Positions 1 to 9,461 of a stretch of 32,186 nt of DNA are shown piece by piece. The stretch spans positions 1 to 32,186 of the forward strand of contig JAKQYE010000043.1 of assembly GCA_023356605.1 (NCBI GenBank), given 5' to 3'. This stretch comes from Trichodesmium sp. MAG_R02 (lineage in GTDB: Bacteria; Cyanobacteriota; Cyanobacteriia; Cyanobacteriales; Microcoleaceae). The stretch's first letter is position 1, and every line of letters begins with the position of its first letter. The notes under the pieces were generated by a model. That model searched no databases. It was not told the origin of the DNA and saw only the letters and a program-made list of their open reading frames with translations. The position numbers were made by a program, and so were the translations under genes.

Positions 1-1
1 T

Positions 2-52
2 AACTTCCTGGGAGGAGTTTATTTGGCAGCCTCAGTCATTTTATTAGCATAA
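2..52 (+). CDS. 3' end of an unidentified gene (partial)
   Basis: The frame starting at base 2 reads NFLGGVYLAASVILLA and then stops at TAA. The residues are strongly hydrophobic with glycines, as in the last membrane helix of an integral membrane protein. Only sixteen codons are visible, so no family can be assigned. It may equally be chance open frame at the edge. Confidence 0.3.
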   Translation, partial: NFLGGVYLAASVILLA

Positions 53-923
53 CGATCGCCATCTATCTAGAACATAGAATACCTACTTTGTCAACCTCCT
101 TAATTGATGACACGCCCTAATAAAATAAAATGTCTTTTTGAGCTGATTTTATCTCGCTCCTTAATATTAAATACCCCTAACCATCCCTTGGCTTCTAATC
201 ATGAAAACCTCGACCCAATTTCTTTCTTGATAAATAGAACATCTCCACACTTGAAGACTACGCTACCAATACAGCATCTACTGGCCAGTTCTCTCGAACA
301 AGAAAATGTCGTAATTTTTGGCATGAAAGACTTACTGTGTTGTTTAATTCAACAGACAAGTTTTTTCTGTGGCTTTCTCAAGAGTAGTCCTCCTGTATAG
401 TCTCTAAACCCTATTTTTTGAACAGGAGTGTCTTAAATACAGTGTTAAAGCGATCGCACCACCGATAGAAACAGGAGGGCATGGCCACTGAAGTTTTTTC
501 TTTCATTGGACTTTCCCTAGGGAGTAATTAACGTAAAATTAGTTGTCAAGTACATATAGTTATTCTAATTTAGATTGAGACAAGTATTTCTTGCTATTAC
601 CCGCGTTTCAGCCGAACAAGTTTTCCATTCTTATTAGAAATGAGCATATTATAACGTTAGTAGCAGCAGCCTGTGAGATGTCAACCCGCTGAGGGGCTAC
701 ATTATATACAGTTATGTCTAGTATTGTACAGGTTTTTGTCTTCTAGAAAAAGCTCATTTTTTGTATTCAACTAAATCTAGCAGGTTGTAATGACTCTGTG
801 TATCTAAAAACCTGCATGGGCAACCACTAGCATTAAAAGTAGCGCCAAAAGAACAGGGCTTTAGAACACAATGGCCGATAATCCATAGAGTATTGAATAA
901 TCCACTTAAAACATACAAAAATA
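53..923. other. Intergenic region with one MITE
   Basis: No convincing gene is visible. It contains a HIP1 octamer near 451, a 16-codon frame starting at 481 (MATEVFSFIGLSLG...) that sits unusually close to an AGGAGG, and one copy of the ~93-bp MITE family (555-648). A 98-codon plus-strand frame (104-400) has no ribosome binding site and no recognisable motif. Confidence 0.5.
555..648 (+). repeat. MITE family A, copy 1 (degraded right end)
   Basis: Begins TATAGTTATTCTAATTTAG, followed by the family core ATTGAGACAAGTATTTCTT and AGTTTTCCAT. The right terminal repeat has decayed to GAAATGAGCATAT. It matches the copies at 4309, 14621, 23853 and 28746 along its whole length. Confidence 0.75.
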
Positions 924-1796
924 TTAGACAAATGTTGCAGTAAGTCTGATGAGCATTTGACAAGAAGACCCTGGGTCTAAATTAACTAACCGATAACCCG
1001 TATTTAGAGAATTATCAGGAGCAGTCCATGGTTCTAAACAATAAAAATCCTGATTTTTAACCGTCCAAAAAACTATAGTTGAATAGGGATGAGTATAACT
1101 CAGTGTTATCCTCAAATTACGACTTCGATCATAGACAGTTGTGGCCAAACCCGTTAATTTTTCAAACACTGCGTTGACTTCGTCCAGATTAGGATCAAAT
1201 TCACAGTCATTATCATAGATAGTTCCCGTCTTATGATCACAATATTGCATTGAAGGGATATCAAAGTGGAGCTGATGCTTATTTGGAGCTAAGAAATAAG
1301 GATGTAGCCCTGTTGAGAAAGGCATCCTTTGTGTATTTTCCAAGTTAGTATAAGTTTGAAATATTTCTAGAGAATTACCTTTAACTTGGTAGGTAAAGGT
1401 AAGTTTAAAGTCAAATGGATAAACAGTTCTGGTTAATCTATTACTAGTTAAGACTAAAGTTATCGAAGCTCTATCTTGATTTGACTTTTCTATAACTTCC
1501 CAAGGTAGATATTGTGCAAACCCATCTTGTTTAAGAAAATAGTTATTTCCATTATACTTATATATATTATTTGCTAAGTTGCCACAAATAGGAAATAAAA
1601 TTGGTATTCCACCTCTTACATTTAATTCTCGATTCTCAAAACTTTTTGATTCAAGGTAAAGTAGCTCCTGATTTTCAACACACCAACTAGTAATTATTCC
1701 TCCTAATTCTGGAACTACATTAATACTGGAATTAAATGATAAATCAGAGAGAGTATAAGTTTTGTATTGTTTCTTTTGTAGTTTGATGGCAAACAC
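924..1796 (-). CDS. Aldose 1-epimerase family protein (galactose mutarotase-like)
   Basis: Probably interconverts the alpha and beta anomers of a sugar or sugar phosphate in the cytosol. Visible family features are GGIPILFPICGNL near residue 60, the QDGFAQ...W block, a HPYF motif carrying the expected active-site histidine, and a late CLEPWTAPDNSLNTG segment with the usual conserved Glu. From the chosen GTG at 1796 the protein has about 290 residues, normal for the family. The frame stays open upstream to a TTG at 1886, but those 30 residues do not look like family sequence and neither start has a strong ribosome binding site. It lies downstream of the CapA-like gene on the same strand, about 275 bp away, so a shared transcript is possible but not shown. 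The exact sugar cannot be read from the sequence. Confidence 0.85.
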   Translation of the reverse strand: MFAIKLQKKQYKTYTLSDLSFNSSINVVPELGGIITSWCVENQELLYLESKSFENRELNVRGGIPILFPICGNLANNIYKYNGNNYFLKQDGFAQYLPWEVIEKSNQDRASITLVLTSNRLTRTVYPFDFKLTFTYQVKGNSLEIFQTYTNLENTQRMPFSTGLHPYFLAPNKHQLHFDIPSMQYCDHKTGTIYDNDCEFDPNLDEVNAVFEKLTGLATTVYDRSRNLRITLSYTHPYSTIVFWTVKNQDFYCLEPWTAPDNSLNTGYRLVNLDPGSSCQMLIRLTATFV

Positions 1797-1915
1797 AGTT
1801 TTTAATTCAAGAAGTGAGTTTTTAATATCGGGCACTGAGTTACGAATACTAGAAATAAAAATTAACTGTTTTGGTAATCTGCCCAATGATTATTTATATC
1901 TCTAGTTGTTCTTTC

Positions 1916-1944
1916 ATAATTGATAGTAATCTACTATCAATTAT
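1916..1944. terminator. Perfect 11-bp stem-loop with T-run on the plus side
   Basis: ATAATTGATAG (1916-1926) pairs perfectly with CTATCAATTAT (1934-1944) around a 7-base loop. It is followed by CAACTTTTTTAG on the plus strand. It lies between two leftward genes, where the T-run would be on the wrong side for them. It could end antisense or readthrough transcription, or simply be an AT-rich palindrome. Confidence 0.35.
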
Positions 1945-2071
1945 CAACTTTTTTAGATAGTTTTTTAAGTCTCTACTGTTATCCTGTGTTTCTCGGCCCT
2001 TCGACATTTTGAGAAGAACAAAAAACCGAGAGGAGCGCGACTAGCAATTATCTTTTAATATTTATATAATC

Positions 2072-3817
2072 TTAATTAATTTGTAAACGAGGCAATTCAA
2101 TAAAAGGTTCCTTGATAAATGGTTCTTTAATGAAAGGATCTCCTTGTTGAGGAATTGCTTTAGGATCTAATATTGGCGGTATAGAAAAGTTATTATTAGT
2201 ATCAGGACTGGCTTTAACCTCTGAATTATTATGAGAACCTAGAGCATCTTTTGGAGATTTTGGAGGTAATTTAGGTAAAATTGGAGTCGATAAAGTATTA
2301 GAATTTACTTCCATAGGAAGAGAGTCAATACCAACAAAATTAAAATCTAAATTTATGGTGTTTATTACTACAGGAGTTCTCATTGGCTGATGAAAAATGC
2401 TAGAAATTTGAGCAATATGCTTAAGGATTTCTTTACCTTTTTCACCTTTTACAATTTGGGGTTGGTATTTACTAACCACTACTGGCAACAACTCAACCTT
2501 CATTTTTCCTGGCTTTAAGGATACTTTCAAGACTGCTGTCTCATAATCACTCTCTTTTTTAGAAGTATCTCCAAAAATAAAATTGCCTAAAGAATATACA
2601 ATAGGCCTCCCTTGATAAATTTCTGCCCCTTGCAGTACTTTAGGATGATGTCCTACTACCAAATCAGCACCTTGATCAATTGTCATCCTAGCCATGTCTA
2701 TCTGCCAATCTCCAGGATATTCTGATAGTTCAACTCCCCAATGATAATTAACAATGATCCAGTCTACCTGCTCTCTCAAATTTTGAATATCTGAAGATAT
2801 CCTATCCTTATTGCGACTATTAACATTTACTGATGGAGCAGTTGGTTGAAGATCTGTATCATAATAATTTAGATATGCAATCTTTTGGCCTTTAACTTCA
2901 ATAATTTTTGGCCTTCTAGCCTCTTTTTTTGTTTTGCCGGCTCCTAAAGAATGAATACCTGCATCCTTTAAAGTTTCTATTGTCTCTAATAAGTCTTTTT
3001 GTTCATAACCTAAAGTATGATCATTAGCTAAATTTACGATATCAACCCCTCCTGAGGTTAATGCCTTAACATAGCTAGGATTTACTATTGATTTTTGTTG
3101 CTGATTTGTATTGTTGAGAGTAGAACGAGTCAAAGGATTTTCCAAGTTAACTATTGATAAATCTGCAGCTCGATACTCGTCCATTTTAGCGAAAGGTAAC
3201 TTATAATCTTTCTTTACTAAATTAGATAAATTAACATCTCCAGCAAACATCAAAGTAACCATAGAATCCTGTGAGTTTGCTACCTTTGTGTGCTTCACAA
3301 CTCTCTCTTTTCCTATAGCAGTTTCCACCCATTTACCTGAGATTGAATTTCGTACTAAAACACTATAATAACTCACCCAAATACCTAGAATAAAAGCTGC
3401 TACGGCTGAACTTATTAAGATCAAAGAACGAAACGTTTGAAATTCCAGGTTATCAGTTTTATTTGCCAAATTAGATTGCTTATTTAAATTTATTTTTGTA
3501 TGGGAATTAATTCTCACAGAATGTTTCCAGAGTATGTTTGATGAACCAGTCAAACGTCCCACAATTTTTACCCTTTCTAGTACGGGAGAGTTAAGTTGAC
3601 AAAGTCGATGGCAAATCAACTTAATTAATCTATCTACGGAAGGTTCACCCTGAAACTCTACTAAAACTTGTAGATATCCAGTAGTTTGTTTAGCTATACG
3701 AGCTGAAATTCCTTCGGGTTTTAGTTTTTCATTAATCCACTGGGTAATTGCCTGAAAATCACCGGAACTTGCTAATTGAAAAAGAGATGTTTGAGCTAAA
3801 GTAGGTGTATAATTCAT
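2072..3817 (-). CDS. CapA-family membrane-anchored protein (PGA_cap metallophosphatase fold)
   Basis: About 581 residues from the ATG at 3817. Residues 1-100 form a cyanobacterial N-terminal domain of unknown role. A hydrophobic helix follows at about 130-154 (SLILISSAVAAFILGIWVSY), then the CapA/PgsA-like domain at about 187-460. Its hallmarks are LMFAGDVNLS, IVNLENPLT, NLANDHTLGY, NYHWGVELSEYP, GHHPKVLQG and SLGNFIFG. Such domains have the calcineurin-like fold and are linked to surface polyglutamate or polysaccharide handling; the bulk would face the periplasm. The C-terminus is proline-rich with a small tandem repeat (PFIKE twice, then PFIELP). The frame remains open to 3967, but those 50 extra codons run into a MITE (3934-4072), so the inner ATG is preferred. 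No strong ribosome binding site is seen. Confidence 0.85.
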   Translation of the reverse strand: MNYTPTLAQTSLFQLASSGDFQAITQWINEKLKPEGISARIAKQTTGYLQVLVEFQGEPSVDRLIKLICHRLCQLNSPVLERVKIVGRLTGSSNILWKHSVRINSHTKINLNKQSNLANKTDNLEFQTFRSLILISSAVAAFILGIWVSYYSVLVRNSISGKWVETAIGKERVVKHTKVANSQDSMVTLMFAGDVNLSNLVKKDYKLPFAKMDEYRAADLSIVNLENPLTRSTLNNTNQQQKSIVNPSYVKALTSGGVDIVNLANDHTLGYEQKDLLETIETLKDAGIHSLGAGKTKKEARRPKIIEVKGQKIAYLNYYDTDLQPTAPSVNVNSRNKDRISSDIQNLREQVDWIIVNYHWGVELSEYPGDWQIDMARMTIDQGADLVVGHHPKVLQGAEIYQGRPIVYSLGNFIFGDTSKKESDYETAVLKVSLKPGKMKVELLPVVVSKYQPQIVKGEKGKEILKHIAQISSIFHQPMRTPVVINTINLDFNFVGIDSLPMEVNSNTLSTPILPKLPPKSPKDALGSHNNSEVKASPDTNNNFSIPPILDPKAIPQQGDPFIKEPFIKEPFIELPRLQIN

Positions 3818-3933
3818 ATTTTTAATCTTGTTAGATTTCTCAAATTGCAGGTTGATAGATTTAGACAAATCAACAATTACATAGCATTTATATTTGATTT
3901 CTGAAATCCATTTTATAGGTAAGACAAGACATA

Positions 3934-4072
3934 TATAGCAGTCCGCCCATAGGTTAGGACAGATCAAAAAGTAAATAAAACTTATAAAACTCTTGCCTAT
4001 TCTCTGTTCCCTGTGCCCTCTTCCCTAAAAAGCAGTGGGATTTTTCCCACGAATAAAATATGATTGCTATGT
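3934..4072 (+). repeat. MITE family B, copy 1
   Basis: Left terminal repeat TATAGCAGTCC, right end TGATTGCTAT, about 139 bp. The interior (AAAAAGTAAATAAAACTT, AAAACTCTTGCCTATTCTCT) is shared almost base for base with the copy at 17431. It sits immediately upstream of the capA-like gene and could carry or alter its promoter. Confidence 0.8.
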
Positions 4073-4308
4073 ATGTAATAAAGTGCAAATTTGATCAGAT
4101 TTTTTCTAGTTAATATTTGTATGATCAAACTTTTCTTTAAGTTATGAAAGTAAAAAAAATCATGTTTGTATAAAATTCGCCAATTAAAAACATATTAGAC
4201 TGTGAGATTTTGAGTTTTTGGGCTGAAAATCTTATTAATGTCTTTATAAGCTGAGATTATAGATTATGGTGCTAGTTATTTAATTAGGAAAATATATAAA
4301 ATCCCAGA

Positions 4309-4403
4309 TATAGTTATTTCAAAAAGAGATGGAAAACTTTTTCTGCACCAAACGCGAGTTATAGCAATAAATACCTGTCTCAATCTAAATTAAAACGACT
4401 ATA
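4309..4403 (-). repeat. MITE family A, copy 2 (inverted)
   Basis: Reads TATAGTTATTTCAAAAAGAG at the left and ends in TTAAAACGACTATA, the reverse complement of the other family A copies. Internal blocks (GGAAAACTTTT, TGTCTCAATCTAAATTAAA) match those copies closely. Confidence 0.85.
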
Positions 4404-4765
4404 AGTCTGACCAAATATTCAGAAATGAAAAGTCAGTAACTTGACGGACAAAGTCAATTTAAACTTCTTACCTGAAGTCCTCATATCAAATATATCTTAG
4501 TGAGAGTAGACCTAATCCATTGTGGTCAGAGAATATTTGTCACTCTACACTGTCTATTTAATAACTTGGGTAAGATGCAGGATATTCATAGTTAGGGATT
4601 TTTTTCTCATGATAATCAATAGACCCAGCCTTAGTCAGAGGTTATTTTTTCAACTCACAGCCACTGCTAAATAGAGGATTAGGGGATGGGACCAACCTAC
4701 TTTATATACCTGGATTTGGTTTCAGTTGGCTCCGGGTAAATAGAAGAAGTTATACCGGGAGATGA

Positions 4766-4913
4766 ATTGTGGGTCAATCATTATGGAGTCTATGGGAATA
4801 CTCTGTAAATGATTCCATGATTATTAACAAATATTAAAAATTGTGGGTCAATCATTATGGAGTCTATGGGAATACTCTGCAAATAATTCCATGATTATTA
4901 ACAAATATTAAAA
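4766..4913 (+). repeat. 74-bp unit duplicated in tandem
   Basis: Two adjacent copies (4766-4839 and 4840-4913) begin ATTGTGGGTCAATCATTATG and end ACAAATATTAAAA. They differ at only a couple of positions (TCTGTAAATGA versus TCTGCAAATAA). Each unit contains an imperfect AATCAT...ATGATT palindrome. No coding function is visible. Confidence 0.9.
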
Positions 4914-5778
4914 CTTTATTCAGTGAACATTTTGAGTCAACTTAGTTATATATAGTAAGTATGGTGAAGGAATTAATCGTAATTTACTTGTAATTCAACC
5001 TAAATTCAAAAGAGGTTAAAATAAGTAAAAAGTCTGATATGAAATGATTTCATTAACGAGTAAATTAATTATAAGGATTTGTTTGCGCCTTATATGGATA
5101 ATCCAAATGTTAAACATAATCTGACCAGAAAAACTTTGTCTTCTACAAGCATCAAGATATTAACTTTATTTGGCCTCAAAATTAACACTATCAAGCCAGA
5201 CAGTTATCAGCGGAGCGAACATGGTAATTAATACAATAATTCGATGTAAATCCTATCTCAGTTGTAATATTTTAGTGACACTTAGAAGCTAGGGCTCAGG
5301 AATCATAGCTTCAATGGTTTCCAGCTAAAATCGACTGTTTAAAGTCAGCATGTAAAATTCATTACACATTTTGTCAAGCTAAATCCCTTAATATTGTATA
5401 ACTCTGGTCAAATTAGGCTGGGTCAACAATTTTGTTTAAGTGCTTAAAGATTTTCACACTCCTTAGGATTGCGACCTTATAGTTACTTATGCTAATATAC
5501 AATAGAGTGGGGTTGTATTCTTACACTCTTAATGGACCTTAAGTAAACAGAAAAGCCAGAAAGTTATGTTAATAATTTTTAGTAATACCCACGCCTAAAA
5601 AAAATATTAAAAGATTTGCGAGAATCAAAACAAAAGTGGATAAGCACATCTGTTATCATAAATGATAGTAACTTTGATAAAGCGTTAACCCACTGAGAAG
5701 TTAAAAAACAGAAAAATACTACCCTATAAGGTGTAGTGAGTATGTCAACAAATTATTAATTGGGAGTATAACAAGCCA

Positions 5779-6093
5779 ATGCTACAACGCAAGATATATC
5801 AACTTTGTTGTGACGGTCGTGAGGTCTGTATTTTCTTGCGAGACCAGCAGCGTTGGATTGAGAAAGCAAAGATATTAGATATAGAGGGAGATTTAGTTAC
5901 AATACGTTATGAAACAGATGAAGAGGATGAAGTCTGTTCTTGGGAAGAAATTGTTCGTTTAGAAAGTATTGGGGCTATTACCCAAAAACTAGCGTCCGTT
6001 CCCAGGGGTGATATTGACCCTCTGGTATCTCAAGATTGTCCAGAAGCTGAACAGATTCATAATAAGTATCCAGAATCAAATCAACAGGAATAA
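5779..6093 (+). CDS. Small conserved cyanobacterial protein (DUF6679-like)
   Basis: 104 residues, starting MLQRKIYQLCCDGREVCIF, with a compact first 75 residues rich in Asp/Glu (YETDEEDEVCSWEEIVRLES) and a low-complexity polar tail. The pattern, including GAITQKLASVPRG, is one recalled as conserved across cyanobacteria under a DUF label; the function is unknown. The strand-rich sequence (FLRDQQRWIEKAKILDIEGDLVTIRYE) suggests a small beta-barrel fold, which is inference. The ATG has a GGAG 14 bases upstream (5762-5765). It stands alone between two long empty stretches, so neighbours give no clue. Confidence 0.82.
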   Translation: MLQRKIYQLCCDGREVCIFLRDQQRWIEKAKILDIEGDLVTIRYETDEEDEVCSWEEIVRLESIGAITQKLASVPRGDIDPLVSQDCPEAEQIHNKYPESNQQE

Positions 6094-7178
6094 TAGAGAT
6101 GAAATCTCGATACTTATGACTCAGTTATTTAACTAAATCGTCGAGAGGCCTCACGCCATAGTCTTTGATTTTGCGCAAGTTTGATCCACGGTAAATCAAT
6201 AGGAAATTGAGTCCCATTGCTTGACAATATTGTTCTGGTTTTTTTGATTCTCAATTTGTGGTGAAAAAGTCCCCAAAGAATTATCCAAAAGAACTCCAAA
6301 ATTGTTCGCACTGTGATGTAGTAATGGAGCGTGATGTAAACCCTGGGATAAATATAAAAAACAGGGCGCTACAGCATTGAGTCCTTAAAGCTCCTTGAGT
6401 CCAAGGAGTTGCGCGACTCTTAAGGGAGAAGACTACACTATAGCATCAGCTTAGTATTGGGGCGTGTCGCGGTGCTGCAACTATTATTTATTGGCTATTC
6501 TCATTCCTCACTGGTAGATTTTTTGATAGGGTGGACGGTTGTCCCCTAACCTCTGCTTTTAGTCCCATACATAAGAGCTTTCAACTTATAAGGGATAATA
6601 TGCTAGATACACCTATAAGGTCTTGCCGTTAATACTACTAGATAATGCCTTTGCTGGTATCTAGGTTTTCCCCGTCTTCAAAAGTTTTAATTTAGATGTT
6701 TGCTTCTAGTACCTTCCCACATCTGGCTATCCCAACTATTAGGGCTAGTTAAATGTTGTTAATTTACTAATATTTATTGACATAATTTTATATATATTGA
6801 TGTGGCAATAATTATCAAGCTATATAGATTATGGTCAAATCCGACAAGTAGAGTAATTTGTGGTTCAAATCAGGCCACTTAGCAACTGAATTTCTGAGCA
6901 GTCACCATTGCCCCATTATTAAGTGATTGAAACTTCTGTGAGCGCTGATAACCAAGGCGACGCAAATGCTTAAAAGGGTCTACAGGTTTTTATATAGACA
7001 TTGAGGGGTCCCCCGTTAATAAGTTAGTCTTGCTGTGCACTGTTAACAAATGTTAGTACTCATAGTATATTTGACTACTTTCTGTTCTATAAACCCCCTA
7101 TTTATCTGTAAAGACATTGTACAAAGGTTCCTACTATCACCCTACCTCTTGAAAAAGACTTTTTCTGCAAAGCCCTAG
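6094..7178. other. Intergenic region with nested inverted repeats
   Basis: About 1.1 kb without a convincing gene. The clearest structure is at 6382-6427. CTCCTT (6391-6396) pairs with AAGGAG (6403-6408), and an outer TCCTTAA arm (6382-6388) pairs with TTAAGGGA (6420-6427). No T-run follows. A 60-codon minus-strand frame (6129-6311) begins with a bare GTG and looks spurious. Confidence 0.5.
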
Positions 7179-8798
7179 TTAGTCATTTTTATCTGTTTCT
7201 CCAGTAGAAGTAAAAGGAAAATGAACTGACTCAAACATGGGACAGTATCCATCAAATGTTACCTTAAAGCCATATAGAGCCGAAACGGTATTGGAACAAC
7301 GTTGTCCTCGGTAATGTAAACAATTACAACAATAATCTAACTTAGGAGAGATCAAGTGGCCAGTGGTTTGACATAGAAGTTCTCGTTGGGATATTCCTCT
7401 GACAACTAGTTCTTCTCCTTGCCAACGAACTTCTAGAAGACCTGTATCAGAAAAAGTTTTCCAACGACTATCATTTGTAATATTTGGAGGTAAAGAAATA
7501 ATTACCTCTGTCCCTAATTCGTTTAATTCTCCTTCATAATTAGTTTCCTGTGGTGTAGGTGCTATCAACGTCTCACCTATTGGTAACTCTACCAATGTAC
7601 CATTAGCTGGAGAGTGTAGTTTATAACGGTTGCGTAACTCTTCAAGATTAGTCAGGTCAGCTAAATAACTAGGGCAACCATTAACAAAAATTACATGTTG
7701 AGGACGTAAGTTGTGAATTAACTGTGTTGTCCCAAGTCCATCACAATGATCGGTCAGAAGATATGTTTCACTATGAGCAAAATCCAACTTTTGTGATGTC
7801 TTTCCTGGTAGTTCCGGTAGTAAAACAATAACAGAATTATCTTTATTGATAATGTATTGACTCAAATCAGTATCTTGATCTGCAATGATTATATAAGGCT
7901 TTTCTGTAGAAGGAAATAATCCAGGCGATCGCCTCAGTACACGGGGTTTTACCTTTTCATCCCAAAATAAAGGTTGATGTTGAGCAAAATTTTGTACACT
8001 TGTAGGAAATTGGGACAACAGTTCTAAATAAAGGTCACAACCTCTAGCTACCTTTTCCTCTACCCAAATATCTAGATCACAACCCGTGAAATAGTGATGA
8101 CTGCGTAGAAGCATCAATAACTCCTGTCCCAACCCTAAAGGGGGAGTGGGCAAGATAACTGAACTTCCAGAAGTAATAGCTTGATATACCCTTTGGGCAA
8201 AGTTATTTTCTAGTTGTCGCCGATGTGGATAATGGGCTGTGCCATAGCTACCTTCAATTATTAATACATCTAGTTTGAGTCCTCGTAAATCAGCTATTGG
8301 TAGACCTTCAACCAAACGGCTCTTGGACAAGAAGAAATCCCCTGTGTATAAAAGCTTATAGCTTCGATTTTTTCCATTATAGGTTAGTAGAAAAGCTGTT
8401 GCTCCTGGTAAATGACCAGCCGGAAAAAGCTCTGCAGTTAGACCACTACGAAGTTCTACTTGTGAGTTCCAAGGTAGAGGTTGACAAAGATCAGGGACTT
8501 CAGAAATAGCAATTTCTGGCCAATTCAAAGGGAGAAGTTTAGTTGTTGCCTCACTAGCATATATTGGCAAATTTGGAAAAGTTCGATGAAGTGCTAATAG
8601 TCCTTGAGCATTATCTGAATGTGCGTGGGAGCACAATACAATATCAGCAGGTAGTTGTTGTTTTACGTCATTAGTTAATAATGAGATATTGGTAATACCA
8701 CAATCTAATAAAATCCGGTGTACTCCCATGCGAACAAGCAGACATATTCCATCATCTGCGTGACCTACACTGTAAGCTAAACATTCTAAATTTATCAC
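7179..8798 (-). CDS. Metallo-beta-lactamase-fold hydrolase with C-terminal cysteine cluster
   Basis: 539 residues. The N-terminal half is a metallo-beta-lactamase fold resembling the CPSF/beta-CASP branch: LLDCG near residue 32, the metal motif as H58-A-H60-S-D62-N63, AGHLPGA near 127 and YTGDF near 151. The canonical motif is HxHxDH, so the final histidine is Asn here; this may weaken one metal site. A middle region of about 300 residues resembles a helper domain (HCDGLGTTQLI, HVIFVNG). The last 60 residues carry a C-C-x-C-x7-C cluster and a later GYCPMF, a possible zinc or iron-sulfur site. Family members are RNA or DNA nucleases or general hydrolases; the substrate cannot be told. It is a single leftward gene. 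Confidence 0.88.
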   Translation of the reverse strand: MINLECLAYSVGHADDGICLLVRMGVHRILLDCGITNISLLTNDVKQQLPADIVLCSHAHSDNAQGLLALHRTFPNLPIYASEATTKLLPLNWPEIAISEVPDLCQPLPWNSQVELRSGLTAELFPAGHLPGATAFLLTYNGKNRSYKLLYTGDFFLSKSRLVEGLPIADLRGLKLDVLIIEGSYGTAHYPHRRQLENNFAQRVYQAITSGSSVILPTPPLGLGQELLMLLRSHHYFTGCDLDIWVEEKVARGCDLYLELLSQFPTSVQNFAQHQPLFWDEKVKPRVLRRSPGLFPSTEKPYIIIADQDTDLSQYIINKDNSVIVLLPELPGKTSQKLDFAHSETYLLTDHCDGLGTTQLIHNLRPQHVIFVNGCPSYLADLTNLEELRNRYKLHSPANGTLVELPIGETLIAPTPQETNYEGELNELGTEVIISLPPNITNDSRWKTFSDTGLLEVRWQGEELVVRGISQRELLCQTTGHLISPKLDYCCNCLHYRGQRCSNTVSALYGFKVTFDGYCPMFESVHFPFTSTGETDKND

Positions 8799-9461
8799 AA
8801 GGGTAAACTGCTTGCGTCCAGGAAAATTTTGACTAACAATGAATTTGAAATTTTGCAGATATTAAGCTTAAAGATTATTCAGAAAATACTATATAAATAC
8901 AAACTACTAATCAGCTAAGTTTACTCTTAATGTCTTGAGTTGCAAATTTAGGGAAGAAGTATTTTCAGGTTAAAAATAAATACACAAAATTTATTTATTT
9001 GTAAATTATTCAAGGATTTCAGTTATCTGACATTTCCCTGAAAATCAATACAATTTACAATTCATATCAGACATACTACTATATACTGTATATTGTTTTT
9101 GATAATAACCTTATTAGTTGGCAAATCATATATAGGTCCTTATTTTTAACTAAAAATTGCTAAATATTCAACCTAAGGAATAGTATTTTAGCTTAATTGC
9201 TAGTTTATAATCTTTGATTATCAAATATCCAGTATATATTTGTATATAGTTACAAAACTTTATGATTCTTTATAATTAAGAGCCTGGTAGCAGTGTATAT
9301 TCCAATAAAGTATAAAACTTAAAAAAACAAGCTCATAAGTTTATATAATCTAAGTCCTGCTTCAGGAACAGATTTTGGCAATGAGCCCAAGTTTTTCAGT
9401 TTTGTAGCTGAAAAATACATTTTTTTCAGTAAATCTTGTTGTCACCTAGGAGATAGTTCAA
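8799..9461. other. AT-rich divergent intergenic region upstream of cpeC
   Basis: This 660-bp spacer separates the leftward MBL gene from rightward cpeC and must hold promoters for both. It is extremely A/T-rich with no open frame of note. The recognisable structure is the alternative-hairpin leader at 9392-9429. No exact -35/-10 pair stands out. Confidence 0.55.
9392..9429 (+). promoter_or_regulatory. Three-segment alternative hairpin in the cpeC leader
   Basis: Segment 1 TTTTTCAG (9392-9399), segment 2 CTGAAAAA (9408-9415) and segment 3 TTTTTCAG (9422-9429) are arranged so that segment 2 can pair perfectly with either neighbour. The loops are 8 and 6 bases. This is the layout of an attenuator-type switch, 33 bases upstream of the cpeC start. 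The first hairpin is followed by a T-rich run (ACATTTTTTT), as in a weak terminator. Stems are low in G/C, so stability is modest. Confidence 0.45.

Larger units (their letters stand above)
3818..5778. other. Large AT-rich intergenic region
   Basis: About 1.96 kb with no supportable gene on either strand. It holds MITE B copy 1 (3934-4072), an inverted MITE A copy (4309-4403) and a 74-bp tandem duplication (4766-4913). The rest shows frequent stops in all frames and no recognisable protein or RNA signature. Confidence 0.6.

Noticed and set aside
104-400. 98-codon plus-strand open frame
   Set aside because: No ribosome binding site, no family motif, and composition like translated AT-rich spacer.
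471-530. 16-codon frame MATEVFSFIGLSLG after AGGAGG, considered as a small photosystem or cytochrome b6f subunit
   Set aside because: Too short for PetM, PetN or Psb subunits, and the AGGAGG lies only two bases from the ATG.
754-963. 69-codon minus-strand frame overlapping the epimerase 3' end
   Set aside because: Overlaps a real gene in another frame and shows no conserved features.
6129-6311. 60-codon minus-strand frame with a hydrophobic start
   Set aside because: Begins with a bare GTG without a ribosome binding site; a small membrane protein cannot be excluded, but nothing supports it.
6858-6895. tRNA-like GGTTCAAATC followed by CCACTTAGCA
   Set aside because: The bases flanking the T-loop-like element do not pair, and no D-arm or anticodon arm precedes it.
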